Below, in pieces: positions 26,944-34,402 of a stretch of 64,000 nucleotides of DNA. Below the pieces are notes generated by a model. The model saw only the letters and a list, made by a program, of their open reading frames with translations. It was not told the DNA's origin and searched no databases. The DNA is from AWTP1-13 sp963775835 (GTDB lineage Bacteria > Pseudomonadota > Alphaproteobacteria > Rhizobiales > Hyphomicrobiaceae), in NCBI GenBank assembly GCA_963775835.1, contig CAVZKV010000027.1, positions 62,001 through 126,000 on the forward strand, written 5' to 3'. Made by a program: the position numbers and the translations under genes. How positions within the stretch are numbered: position 1 is the stretch's first letter; each line of letters begins with the position of its first letter.

Positions 26944-27351
26944 TCAATCTATCCGCGCTAAGACCTGCTCCAGGTTCGCAAAGAACCGCTGCCACCCGTA
27001 CTTGGCGCCCTGGTAGGCCTGCGGCTGATCCGGCCGGAAGCCCGACTGCTCCATGCGTAGGTGGGTCCCCGTGCTCGTCGGGGTGAGCGTCCAAGTGACA
27101 ACACTCTCGATACCATAGGCAGCCCACGTGTAAGACAGCGTTTTGTTCGGCTCGATTGTCAGGACTTGACAGTCAACACTGCCCCAGTCTGCACGAAGAT
27201 CGAAACGGTGGCCCACGACAGGTTCGAAGTCATTCTTCATAAGCCATTCCTCGATCAGGTGTGGTTGCGTGAGCGCGCCAGATCTTCTCCGGCGGAAATG
27301 GGATTTCTCGTTCGACAATGACGGAACGCGTTCGGTCGCGGGTTTGCTCAT
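26944..27351 (-). CDS. SRPBCC/AHSA1-family protein with a compensated double frameshift
   Basis: A 135-residue open frame. From residue ~27 on it is a normal AHSA1 protein: ALTQPHLIEEWLMKNDFEPVVGHRFDLRADWG, VLTIEPNKTLSYTWAAYG, VTWTLTPTSTGTHLRMEQSGF and GWQRFFANLEQVL. Residues 9-26 are not family-like, but the +2 frame at 27325-27275 encodes SVIVEREIPFPPEKIWR, the missing first strand and helix. Two indels, at about 27326 and 27274, therefore cancel each other. The ORF stays open but the first beta strand is garbled. It overlaps the ArsR gene by 4 bp. Confidence 0.75.
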   Translation of the reverse strand: MSKPATERVPSLSNEKSHFRRRRSGALTQPHLIEEWLMKNDFEPVVGHRFDLRADWGSVDCQVLTIEPNKTLSYTWAAYGIESVVTWTLTPTSTGTHLRMEQSGFRPDQPQAYQGAKYGWQRFFANLEQVLARID

Positions 27352-27683
27352 TGGTCCATCCTTTTGAGTAGGTCTTCGAGTTTGTCGAACCGGTTTTGCC
27401 AGAAGCCGGCCATCTGACTTGTCCAGTCGATCAACGGGGCCAAGGCACCGGGCCGCGCGCTGTAGTGCGTCTGACGACCTTCGGGGCGGTCGCGCACCAG
27501 CCCGGCCTGCTTCAGCACTCCGGGATGCTTTGAGACAGCCGGTTGCGAGACCCCGGCCCGCGCCGTCAAAGCCCCGACCGTTTGCTCTCCTTCACGACAC
27601 AGTCGCTCGAAGATGGCCCGTCGTGTCGGATCGGCGAGCGTTCGGAAGAGCACGTCGTGGGCATTCGGGATTTTTGAGATCAA
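27348..27683 (-). CDS. ArsR-family regulator with Pro in the recognition helix
   Basis: An ArsR-type repressor of about 111 residues: AHDVLFRTLADPTRRAIFERLCREGEQTVGALTARAGVSQPAVSKHPGVLKQAGLVRDRPEGRQTHYSARPGAL. The recognition helix normally reads SKHLxVLKxAGLV; here the Leu is Pro (CCC for CTC), which should disrupt the helix. The start is uncertain: TTG at 27683 gives the family-like length; the frame is open 52 codons upstream. An inverted repeat CAATAACC-N4-GGCTATTG (27681-27700) overlaps this start. The AHSA1 partner downstream is also damaged, so the pair may be decaying. Confidence 0.75.
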   Translation of the reverse strand: MISKIPNAHDVLFRTLADPTRRAIFERLCREGEQTVGALTARAGVSQPAVSKHPGVLKQAGLVRDRPEGRQTHYSARPGALAPLIDWTSQMAGFWQNRFDKLEDLLKRMDQ

Positions 27684-27700
27684 TAACCCGCTGGCTATTG
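27681..27700. promoter_or_regulatory. inverted repeat at the ArsR start
   Basis: CAATAACC-CGCT-GGCTATTG: 8-bp arms with one mismatch and a 4-bp spacer, at the proposed TTG start of the second ArsR gene. The position parallels the palindrome at the first ArsR gene but the sequence differs. Confidence 0.4.
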
Positions 27701-28064
27701 ATTGAGGTATAACCGTGGAGATATGAGTCAGCCAAGCGTAGCCGCAAATGCCGATAAGTACGGGGGAGCCGCACCGCCTTGTCGAGGCGTTTCGCGGCTC
27801 TACCCGTGAACGTGCGCCGACAGGTCCTCGCCCCGGCATTCCCGAGCATTGGGGCTATAACCTGGCTCGCTGCGACCCGCTTTCGAGACAGGCTATGGGG
27901 CGCCTCTTCTGCCGGTGGTCGGTCAAAGCGCGATCGCGTTCGCGCGGCATTGGCAGCGCGCTGATGATGGACGCTTTGCAATGGCACAAAGGCCAAGACT
28001 TCAAGTTGAGGTGACGCGTGCCGATGCGCTCCACGCCGCCTAGCAAGAGCCTCCGACAGAAAAC
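27684..28064. other. intergenic stretch, no gene recognised
   Basis: Short frames exist on both strands without ribosome sites or recognisable domains. A plus-strand SRSRGIGSALMMDAL segment is reminiscent of a GNAT acetyl-CoA loop but is too short to call. Confidence 0.4.
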
Positions 28065-28421
28065 CTAACGCGGAGACTTTTGCGTTTTGGCTCCGCGCCG
28101 CGGCGTCTCGCCTTTGCCGAGCGCGTCGCTCTGCCGGCTCTGGCTTGTCAGGTGGCGGCGCAGAGCGGTTCGTTCATGGTAGAGGTCGCCCAATAGGTTG
28201 CGCATGACCTCAAGGGACTCCTCGGCCGAGGTCGTGTCCCGATGGGCAGCTTCCAGCCGTTCGATGAACGAGCGTTGAAGCATCAGGCGCAATTCTGCGT
28301 TTCGCACGCGAGCGTTGTTCTCGCTCAATCTCTCCAGCATCGAAATTGCTGCCCGTCGCCGATTTTCACTCGTCTCGCAACCCCGTGCTCGTTGTACCGA
28401 TCGCGTGGACTTGTCACTCAT
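28065..28421 (-). CDS. hypothetical coiled-coil protein
   Basis: About 118 residues, highly charged and predicted alpha-helical: RRRAAISMLERLSENNARVRNAELRLMLQRSFIERLEAAHRDTTSAEESLEVMRNLLGDLYHERTALRRHL has heptad spacing suggesting a coiled coil. The C-terminal tail is basic (GKGETPRRGAKTQKSPR). An ATG at 28508 would extend it by 29 residues into the DUF6894 gene; neither start has a strong ribosome site. It sits just downstream of the DUF6894 gene on the same strand. I do not recognise the family. Confidence 0.55.
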   Translation of the reverse strand: MSDKSTRSVQRARGCETSENRRRAAISMLERLSENNARVRNAELRLMLQRSFIERLEAAHRDTTSAEESLEVMRNLLGDLYHERTALRRHLTSQSRQSDALGKGETPRRGAKTQKSPR

Positions 28422-28477
28422 AAAAGACGCCAAATGCTTTGACGGCGACGACTTGAAATTTTGGTCGAACGCGTGCC

Positions 28478-28693
28478 CTAAAATGGTACTTCGATCATCG
28501 TCCGCCATTCGCTATCGGCGATAATGATCATCCTTCTGATGCCGCTGGTACCTTGCGCCGACGCTTTTGACGCAAGCTCCTGCCCCCGTCGTATTGCCTC
28601 CTTCGCCGCGTCCTCAAGGCTTGGCAATTCAATGCCGTCTTGATCGAGCACGGTCACTTGACCGCGTTTGATGTGGAAGAAGTAGCGAGGCAT
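28478..28693 (-). CDS. DUF6894-family small protein
   Basis: A 71-residue protein beginning MPRYFFHIKRGQVTVLDQDGIELPSLEDAAKEAIRRG and ending IIIADSEWRTMIEVPF. This is the standard DUF6894 layout, abundant in Bradyrhizobium and relatives and of unknown function. The ATG at 28693 starts the conserved MPRYFFH. A broken relative lies at 53630-53732. It may share a transcript with the coiled-coil gene downstream. Confidence 0.8.
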   Translation of the reverse strand: MPRYFFHIKRGQVTVLDQDGIELPSLEDAAKEAIRRGQELASKASAQGTSGIRRMIIIADSEWRTMIEVPF

Positions 28694-29235
28694 TTCGCCG
28701 AAGAGCTCTTCGGTGAAACGACGCTGGGGACGCCTACTTGTCACTCCGTCCCGGGCCACGTGCTTGGCGATGTTTGATCTGGCTGACATTCAGGGCCTCG
28801 AAGCGCGGTTGCTCTCTACACCTATGGCGATGCGCAAGACCTGGGGCGGTTGCTGACGATCCAGCGTTGGGTCAAGCCACTGCCGCCAATCCTCGCCATC
28901 GCTCACTTTCGGACGGCAACTATCCCTCGAGCAGTGCACGAATGCGATTGCGCCTGCGTTCATCGCCGCTATCGGCGCGGACAAGGGGGCTTATACCTAG
29001 GTTTAGGTCGGCTCGACCGCTGGGATCAGCGAAGCCCGCAGAGAGGAGCTCTGTGTGGCCTGGTATTTCCCCGGGGGTTGAATGCCCCGGCCGGGTGGCG
29101 CATTGATTTCGCGCCGGGCCGGCTCCGGGGGCATCACTCACTGGCTCCGCCGGCTCGGCCCGAAGCCCTTCTGCGAACCGAGGCAATCGCCACGGCACGG
29201 CAGCCCCAACGCGACCACATTGGGAAAGGTAGATC
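28694..29235. other. divergent intergenic region
   Basis: 542 bp between the minus-strand DUF6894 gene and the plus-strand sulfatase. No supported gene. A minus-strand frame (28790-28984) reads DWRQWLDPTLD, faintly like the end of an SRAP peptidase, but has no support otherwise. Confidence 0.4.
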
Positions 29236-30759
29236 ATGTCCGATTTTGACCCGATCGCCACTCGCACCGTTCGCAAGGCGGAGAACCTCGAACCGGCCTT
29301 CGTGCACGCCGATCAAGTCGATGCCTCGCTCAAAAAACTCGCCGAGCATCGGGCGCGCCGCAGGAAACCGCCCAACTTTCTTATTTTCATGATGGACGAC
29401 GTGGGCTGGGGCGATTTCGGCTGCTACGGCGGTGGCGTAGCGGTCGGCGCTCCAACGCCCAATTTCGACAAGCTTGCGCGTAGCGGCCTGCAGCTTACAT
29501 CCTGCTACTCGGAGCCAAGCTGTTCGCCTTCGCGAGCCACGACGCTAACCGGACGTGTGCCGCATCGACACGGTCTGCAGCGTCCGCCGATGTATGGCGA
29601 GGCGGGAGGCCTGGAAGGCGAGACCACCATTGCGCAACTGCTTTCGGATGCGGGTTATGTGACGCAGGCGGTTGGCAAATGGCATTTGGGTGAGAGCCTT
29701 GCTTCACAGCCGCAAAACGTCGGCTTTGATGACTTCTATGGGTTTCTATCGGTTTCCGACATGTATTCGGAATGGCGCGACCCACATTTTTTTCCCGAGA
29801 TGGTCTACTCGGACGCGCGCACCGAGTGGGTCAAGAACATGCCCTTCAACAAATGTTTCGTGCATGCCAGGAAGGGCGAGAGCGCGGAGAATGTCGAAGA
29901 GGTTACAATTCCGGTGTTGTCCCTCTTGGATGAGAAATGGTGCCGCTATTCGGTCGAATTCATCGAGCGGATGGCGGCCGGAGGCGGGCCGTGGTTTCTC
30001 TACCACTGCACGCGCGGGGCCCACTTCGACAACTATCCGCACGAACGATTTCTCGGCAAATCGCCGGCGCGACATCCCTATAAGGACACCCTTCTCGAAC
30101 TCGATGAGGTGATGGCGCGCCTCATCGAGTCGCTGCGCGTGACTGACCAGCTCGAAGACACGCTGATTTTCGTCACGTCGGACAACGGTCCACACCTGGA
30201 AACCTGGCCGGATTCCGCGTTCACTCCATTCCGATGCGCCAAAGGATCGACTTGGGAAGGGGGCGTGCGCGTGCCGGGCCTGTTGTCGTGGCCAGGCGTC
30301 ATCGAGACCGGCCGACAAAGCGATGGGCTCTTCAACCTGAACGATGTGCTGCCGACGCTGCTCGGCTTGGCGGGCGAAACTGCGAAGCTACCTACCGATC
30401 GCTACATCGATGGCGTCGATCAGAGCTCATTCCTGCTGACCCCCAATGGTCTATCCAATCGCAAATATCACTACTATTGGCTCGTCAACAATTTCTCAGG
30501 GTTACGGTGTGGTGAGTACAAAATGCTGCTTACCGTAACAAGCGACGATGCTAGCGGTTCAGCCGGCGCCGGCGGCTTCACCGGGGTTTTGCAACGTTTC
30601 GCCTACGCTCACTTGTACAACCTCTATCTCGATCCGAAGGAAACGCACAATTACATGACACGCAAGCTGGCCTACGTTGATGCTTTCCAACATGGCATCC
30701 GCACACATCTCGGAACCTTCCGGCAGTATCCTCCCAAGAAAGTGCTCGGCCGCCAATAA
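29236..30759 (+). CDS. formylglycine-dependent sulfatase (arylsulfatase family)
   Basis: A 507-residue type I sulfatase hydrolysing sulfate (or phosphonate) esters. The metal-binding Asp pair is in FMMDDVGWGDFGCYGG (D54, D55). The Cys to be converted to formylglycine is C96 in SCSPSRATTLTGR, with R100 in place; HGLQRPP follows. TSDNGPHLETWPDSAF and KGSTWEGGVRVPGLLSWPG are the other active-site blocks. There is no signal peptide: the N-terminal 45 residues are hydrophilic, so it is likely cytoplasmic. AAAGG precedes the ATG. No formylglycine-generating enzyme is in the window. Neighbours give no clue to the substrate. Confidence 0.92.
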   Translation: MSDFDPIATRTVRKAENLEPAFVHADQVDASLKKLAEHRARRRKPPNFLIFMMDDVGWGDFGCYGGGVAVGAPTPNFDKLARSGLQLTSCYSEPSCSPSRATTLTGRVPHRHGLQRPPMYGEAGGLEGETTIAQLLSDAGYVTQAVGKWHLGESLASQPQNVGFDDFYGFLSVSDMYSEWRDPHFFPEMVYSDARTEWVKNMPFNKCFVHARKGESAENVEEVTIPVLSLLDEKWCRYSVEFIERMAAGGGPWFLYHCTRGAHFDNYPHERFLGKSPARHPYKDTLLELDEVMARLIESLRVTDQLEDTLIFVTSDNGPHLETWPDSAFTPFRCAKGSTWEGGVRVPGLLSWPGVIETGRQSDGLFNLNDVLPTLLGLAGETAKLPTDRYIDGVDQSSFLLTPNGLSNRKYHYYWLVNNFSGLRCGEYKMLLTVTSDDASGSAGAGGFTGVLQRFAYAHLYNLYLDPKETHNYMTRKLAYVDAFQHGIRTHLGTFRQYPPKKVLGRQ

Positions 30760-30948
30760 GGTCCGAGCACGATCGTGTTCTCGGCACCGTCGCCGAAACC
30801 TTGGTTACGCAAGACCTCGCCCACCCGCCGGCACTGGCCGATTAGCATGCCGAAGAGCGGGCCGGGAAAACGCCAGCGCCAGGCTCCTCACGACAACCCC
30901 GCACCCCCCGCTCAGGTCCCAGGCTCGGAGAATGGCGGGCTCGCCTTC

Positions 30949-31128
30949 TCAAGGCATGCCGGAAAGGTTTTGGATGGCGTCAACCACCCCGGGCGAGACG
31001 GCCACAACCTCCCGATCACCGGCCGTAACCGCGTAGAAAAAGATCCAGCCAAGCAAGAACAATACGGCCGCGAGGCTGGCCGTCTGCAAGCCCAAGGCCA
31101 CGGGGGTTGTTGTAACGGTTGGTCGCAT
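30949..31128 (-). CDS. small membrane protein, 59 residues
   Basis: A short gene with an excellent ribosome site: GGAGG, 7 nt, ATG at 31128, ending TGA at 30949. The product starts MRPTVTTTPVALGLQ, has one hydrophobic segment (TASLAAVLFLLGWIFFYAV) and a soluble tail (TAGDREVVAVSPGVVDAI). It looks like a single-span inner-membrane microprotein with the C-terminus outside or as a lipid-facing anchor. It lies downstream of, and on the opposite strand to, the sulfatase. No homologue comes to mind. Confidence 0.55.
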   Translation of the reverse strand: MRPTVTTTPVALGLQTASLAAVLFLLGWIFFYAVTAGDREVVAVSPGVVDAIQNLSGMP

Positions 31129-31339
31129 GCGTCATCCTCCAACAAGAGCCATTCGATTGCACAGGGAAGAGGGCTGGGAAGTGCCCAGGGGTAGGCGCTG
31201 GGCCGACCAATGCAGCTTGTACTGACTAACAATTAGGCATGCTGATTTCCTTGTCGCGCGCGCGAGCTTGCCGCCGGCTCCCGGACGGGAGCCAATTGCA
31301 TGTTCGAGATTCCCAGAGAAGGTGCGGTGCAAGACGGAT

Positions 31340-31564
31340 TTAGGCGGGACCGTCGCGCCTGGCATTCAACGTAGCGAGCTTGCTTGCCCAAGCCAGCTTG
31401 AGAGATTTACCATTCGGCGCGAGCGACCGGCGCCCGAGCTGCCCGCGCCCCTGGTAGAAAGCATCAACCAGGCAGAACACCGCCTCGACGACGCCACCGC
31501 CGTGATAACGGCGATGCAACTCATCGCGCGCTCCCTCAACTCGTTTGAACCTGGGCCGGTCCAT
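31340..31564 (-). CDS. small hypothetical protein, 74 residues
   Basis: GGGAG with 7-nt spacing before the ATG at 31564. The product begins MDRPRFKRVEGARDELHRRY, continues HGGGVVEAVFCLVDAFYQGRG and ends basic. It has a helical, amphipathic character in the first 40 residues. It may share a transcript with the 59-residue membrane protein downstream. I cannot assign a family. Confidence 0.4.
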   Translation of the reverse strand: MDRPRFKRVEGARDELHRRYHGGGVVEAVFCLVDAFYQGRGQLGRRSLAPNGKSLKLAWASKLATLNARRDGPA

Positions 31565-31706
31565 GGCCGAACTCCCGTCTGGGCATGTCTTAGTTGATAG
31601 CCAAAACTCAGCCCCGGCCGGGTTTATTCCAACCGCTTACAGAAATTCCGTGCAATGCGTCGAGCATCGATCGGCGCTGGGTGAGATCAGGAACCGCGTG
31701 GCGTGT

Positions 31707-32414
31707 TCAGACCCGACGTTTGCGCATGCAGGCTTCGATCAGGCCCCCGAACACCCGATTGCCCGCATGATCCGTCCCCGCGAACTGCTCTTGGTGCCAC
31801 TGCAGGCCGAGTGCGAAGGAATGGGATGGAACCTCTATCGCCTCGACGACCCCATCATCCGAGTGTGCGCTGGCGATGACCGTGTGCGAAAGCTCTTCGA
31901 TTGCCTCGCGATGGAATGTATTGACGAGCAGGCTTCCTTGTTCCAGCAGGGCAGCAAGCCTGGTGTGCGGTGTGATCGTGACGTTGTGCATATGGTCGCG
32001 CTTGTCGTGCTCGAGGATGGCCGGTGAGGAAGCCCGCAGATCAGGGCAAAGTCGGCACCCATTGAGGCAAGCGAGCAGCTGCATGCCCGCACATATCCCG
32101 AGCACGGGTTTGTCGCGCTGCAAATAGCCTTCGAGAATTGCGCGCTCGACGGCAAGACGCTCTGACGGCGGAGCCTTGGAGGATTGCCCTGGCAGATACC
32201 AATAGTCGGGGTATGCGAAGCGGCCGCCGACGCAGAGTAAGCCGTCGAACTCTTCGATGACTACATCGATCAGATCACTGTGATAGGGAATTCCGAACGG
32301 CAAGCCACCCGCGTTGGCAATCGCGCGGAAATAACCCTTCGAAGCCTCATAACGGCTCGCATCGCCGCTGGTATTCTCATCGAGGATGACCGCGATGCGT
32401 GGCTTCCGCAACAT
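31707..32414 (-). CDS. class I glutamine amidotransferase, PuuD-like (peptidase C26)
   Basis: A 235-residue enzyme of the gamma-glutamyl-GABA hydrolase (PuuD) family. The nucleophile Cys is C108 in LGICAGMQLL and the His/Glu of the triad are H207 and E209 in LQWHQEQF. PRIAVILDENTSGDASRY at the N-terminus and FDGLLCVGGRFAYPDYW near residue 57 are the PuuD-type substrate region; the length is right. PuuD cleaves gamma-glutamyl-GABA in putrescine breakdown. It lies 18 bp downstream of the unknown 274-residue gene on the same strand, so the two form an operon. The polyamine importer at 38-43 kb makes a polyamine link attractive but unproven. Confidence 0.85.
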   Translation of the reverse strand: MLRKPRIAVILDENTSGDASRYEASKGYFRAIANAGGLPFGIPYHSDLIDVVIEEFDGLLCVGGRFAYPDYWYLPGQSSKAPPSERLAVERAILEGYLQRDKPVLGICAGMQLLACLNGCRLCPDLRASSPAILEHDKRDHMHNVTITPHTRLAALLEQGSLLVNTFHREAIEELSHTVIASAHSDDGVVEAIEVPSHSFALGLQWHQEQFAGTDHAGNRVFGGLIEACMRKRRV

Positions 32415-32432
32415 TTCATACCGTCGGGTTCG

Positions 32433-33257
32433 TCAGACCGTTGTCTTGCCCTGGGCTTTGAACCACATCAGGGGCACGTTGATGGTAGCGTGCTCCTCGG
32501 TATGCGCAAGCTCGGACGACAGAGCCTGATACTCTTCCAATTCGGCCCAAATCGTCCGGCACAGCTCCCTAGGGTTTGCTCGCTTGTCGTCGATCGGGCC
32601 TTCAACGTAGACGGAAGATATCGTCGGCTGCCAGTAGCCCTTGGGTATGCCAAAGGCCAGCAGCGCCCCGCGCATCTTGCGCCGCTCGCGTCCGCCTCGG
32701 CGTTCCGGCATGTGCAACAGCGTAAGCCGCACCTGTCCTTCGAAATAAGCTGGCATACTCAGAATGCTGCGCTCCTGATTCAAATAGACATCGCCCCTGT
32801 AGTGTATTTCCTCACGCACGCCACTTTCGGAGTCATAGTAGTGCAGCTCATGAAAGGCCAAACATTCCTTGGCATCACTTGTCTGAATCTCCAGAATGCT
32901 GCGGGTAATGTGGCGGGCACTCAGGAACGTCCGCCGATATAGGAAGAACCGGCCGCAGAGGAAACGATAGTCACTCGTTTTGTAGCCGCCATGCGGCGAG
33001 GTCTGGCTCGGAACGCCAATCGAAAGCCCGTATGCCTTCGGATCCAGGCCGGAGCCGGTAAAGATGCTGACAAAGGTATGGCGCTTAAGGGCGAGCGGGC
33101 TTCTGCGCGACAACTCGAGACATTTCCTGAAAGTGTTCGGAGAAACCTTCAAAATCCGCTCTGCATACTCCTTGTCACTGAGCGAGAAGGCCTCTCTATG
33201 GTCGCGCAGGTCGCTTACAAATCGGTCCCGGTTGTGTCCTGAAAGGTTAATCATCAT
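32433..33257 (-). CDS. unknown protein, possible HTH regulator paired with the amidotransferase
   Basis: A 274-residue protein I do not recognise. Residues 8-75 (RDRFVSDLRDHREAFSLSDKEYAERILKVSPNTFRKCLE) have the helix pattern of a Cro/C1-type HTH (SDKEYAERILKVSPNTFRKCL as the helix-turn-helix). Residues 95-250 are rich in aromatic residues and alternating beta patterns (YRFLCGRFFLYRRTFLSARHITRSILEI, VREEIHYRGDVYLNQE), like a sensor domain. No metal or catalytic motif is visible. It starts with ATGATG without a strong ribosome site. A regulator of the downstream PuuD-like gene is the simplest reading, at moderate confidence for the HTH. Confidence 0.6.
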   Translation of the reverse strand: MMINLSGHNRDRFVSDLRDHREAFSLSDKEYAERILKVSPNTFRKCLELSRRSPLALKRHTFVSIFTGSGLDPKAYGLSIGVPSQTSPHGGYKTSDYRFLCGRFFLYRRTFLSARHITRSILEIQTSDAKECLAFHELHYYDSESGVREEIHYRGDVYLNQERSILSMPAYFEGQVRLTLLHMPERRGGRERRKMRGALLAFGIPKGYWQPTISSVYVEGPIDDKRANPRELCRTIWAELEEYQALSSELAHTEEHATINVPLMWFKAQGKTTV

Positions 33258-33509
33258 GGAGCAGATGGTTCCAGTGAACCGAATGAAAGGCCGCCAGGGA
33301 GTAAGGACCCCCTCGGGGCTAACGCGCTTGCTCGTGGGCTAGTGCTGATCCTGACACGTTCTGCGCGGTGTTGAAAGAACCTGACGCGCAATTGCGTTTA
33401 AATGACTTTGCCCTACTCCTAGCGACTGCGAAATAGAGTTTTGCGCTGGCGAACCGCGAGGCAAGCTTGGGCCATGATTTGATCCGCGCCCGCACGAGCG
33501 AGCCCGCGC

Positions 33510-34142
33510 ATGGACCCACGATCTCGGCCAAGCGAGACAGACGACTTCGCGCGATTTGCCATGCCACATCGGACTGCTGCCTTCAACTTGGCATACTGGA
33601 TGCTGGGCAATCGAGAAGAAGCCGAAGACATCGTGCAGGAGGCCTACCTGCGGGGCTTTCGGGCCTTTTCCGGCTTCAAAGGCGAAGACATCAGGCCCTG
33701 GTTGTTGATGATCGTGCGAAACGCTGCGCTGACGGCGCTGGAAAGCAGGAGGCGCACGAACAATGTTATCCTGTTAAGCGAGGACGTCTGGGCAGCGACA
33801 GGCAACAACGCCGAGGAGGTTCCCGCAACCACCCCAACCCCGGAAGCCCTGGTGATCGCGGAGAGCGAGCGCCAACAGCTGATGTCGGCGCTCGCCAAGC
33901 TTCCCCTCAAATACCGCGAAGTCATCGTGCTGCGCGAAATGGAGGGGCTGTCCTACCTTGAAATCGCCAAGACCACGGGCACGGCCATCGGCACCGTGAT
34001 GTCACGCTTGTCGCGCGGTCGCGCGGAGCTGCGCAGGACATTGGAGGCGTCCTTGCACGAGCCCTTGCACCGGCCCTTGCACCGGCCCTTGCACCGGCCC
34101 TTGCACCGGCCCTTGCACCGGCATGAGCGCAATGCCGTGTAA
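33510..34142 (+). CDS. ECF-type RNA polymerase sigma factor with LHRP-repeat tail
   Basis: A 210-residue group IV sigma factor. Region 2 is FARFAMPHRTAAFNLAYWMLGNREEAEDIVQEAYLRGFRAFSGF and region 4 is LAKLPLKYREVIVLREMEGLSYLEIAKTTGTAIGTVMSRLSRGRAELRR, both complete. The linker between them is long (about 45 residues). After region 4 comes an unusual tail of six LH[ER]P-like units encoded by a 12-bp tandem repeat. No anti-sigma factor gene is adjacent, which is atypical for ECF factors. The ATG lacks a strong ribosome site. The target regulon is unknown. Confidence 0.9.
   Translation: MDPRSRPSETDDFARFAMPHRTAAFNLAYWMLGNREEAEDIVQEAYLRGFRAFSGFKGEDIRPWLLMIVRNAALTALESRRRTNNVILLSEDVWAATGNNAEEVPATTPTPEALVIAESERQQLMSALAKLPLKYREVIVLREMEGLSYLEIAKTTGTAIGTVMSRLSRGRAELRRTLEASLHEPLHRPLHRPLHRPLHRPLHRHERNAV
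34051..34122. repeat. 12-bp tandem repeat (six units) in the sigma factor tail
   Basis: Six head-to-tail copies of CCTTGCACCGGC; the first copy reads CCTTGCACGAGC and the other five are identical. The unit is a multiple of three, so copy-number change would lengthen or shorten the LHRP tail without breaking the frame. Confidence 0.92.
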
Positions 34143-34359
34143 GCCCCAGCGAGCTCGACGCGCACTCTCAGCGATGGCGCCTGCATCGGCAGGGCGAGCC
34201 TGCCAGCAAAGCATTGATCAGGCTGCTTGTCGCCCCGGGCTTGCCAGCATTCGAGCACGTCGGCGCACGCCGCTGTGAACAAACCCATTCGCCAGCACAG
34301 GAAAATCGCCAATTTTGCCGCCACACGCCGACATAGCCCGAGTTCACCAGAGCTTGATC

Positions 34360-34383
34360 GGGGGCGCCCTTGGGGGCGCCCTT
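34360..34383. repeat. 12-bp tandem repeat, two units
   Basis: Two perfect copies of GGGGGCGCCCTT followed by a partial third, between the sigma factor and the EamA transporter gene. Each unit contains the palindrome GGGCGCCC. Confidence 0.75.
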
Positions 34384-34402
34384 GGGCGCGGCCAAGGGTA
34401 GC

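Noticed and set aside
28790..28984. SRAP-peptidase-like fragment (DWRQWLDPTLD)
   Set aside because: Too short, start codon is TTG without ribosome site, and the catalytic parts are absent.
34051..34122. Short tandem repeat as a CRISPR-like array
   Set aside because: Units are contiguous without spacers and lie in the sigma-factor coding frame.
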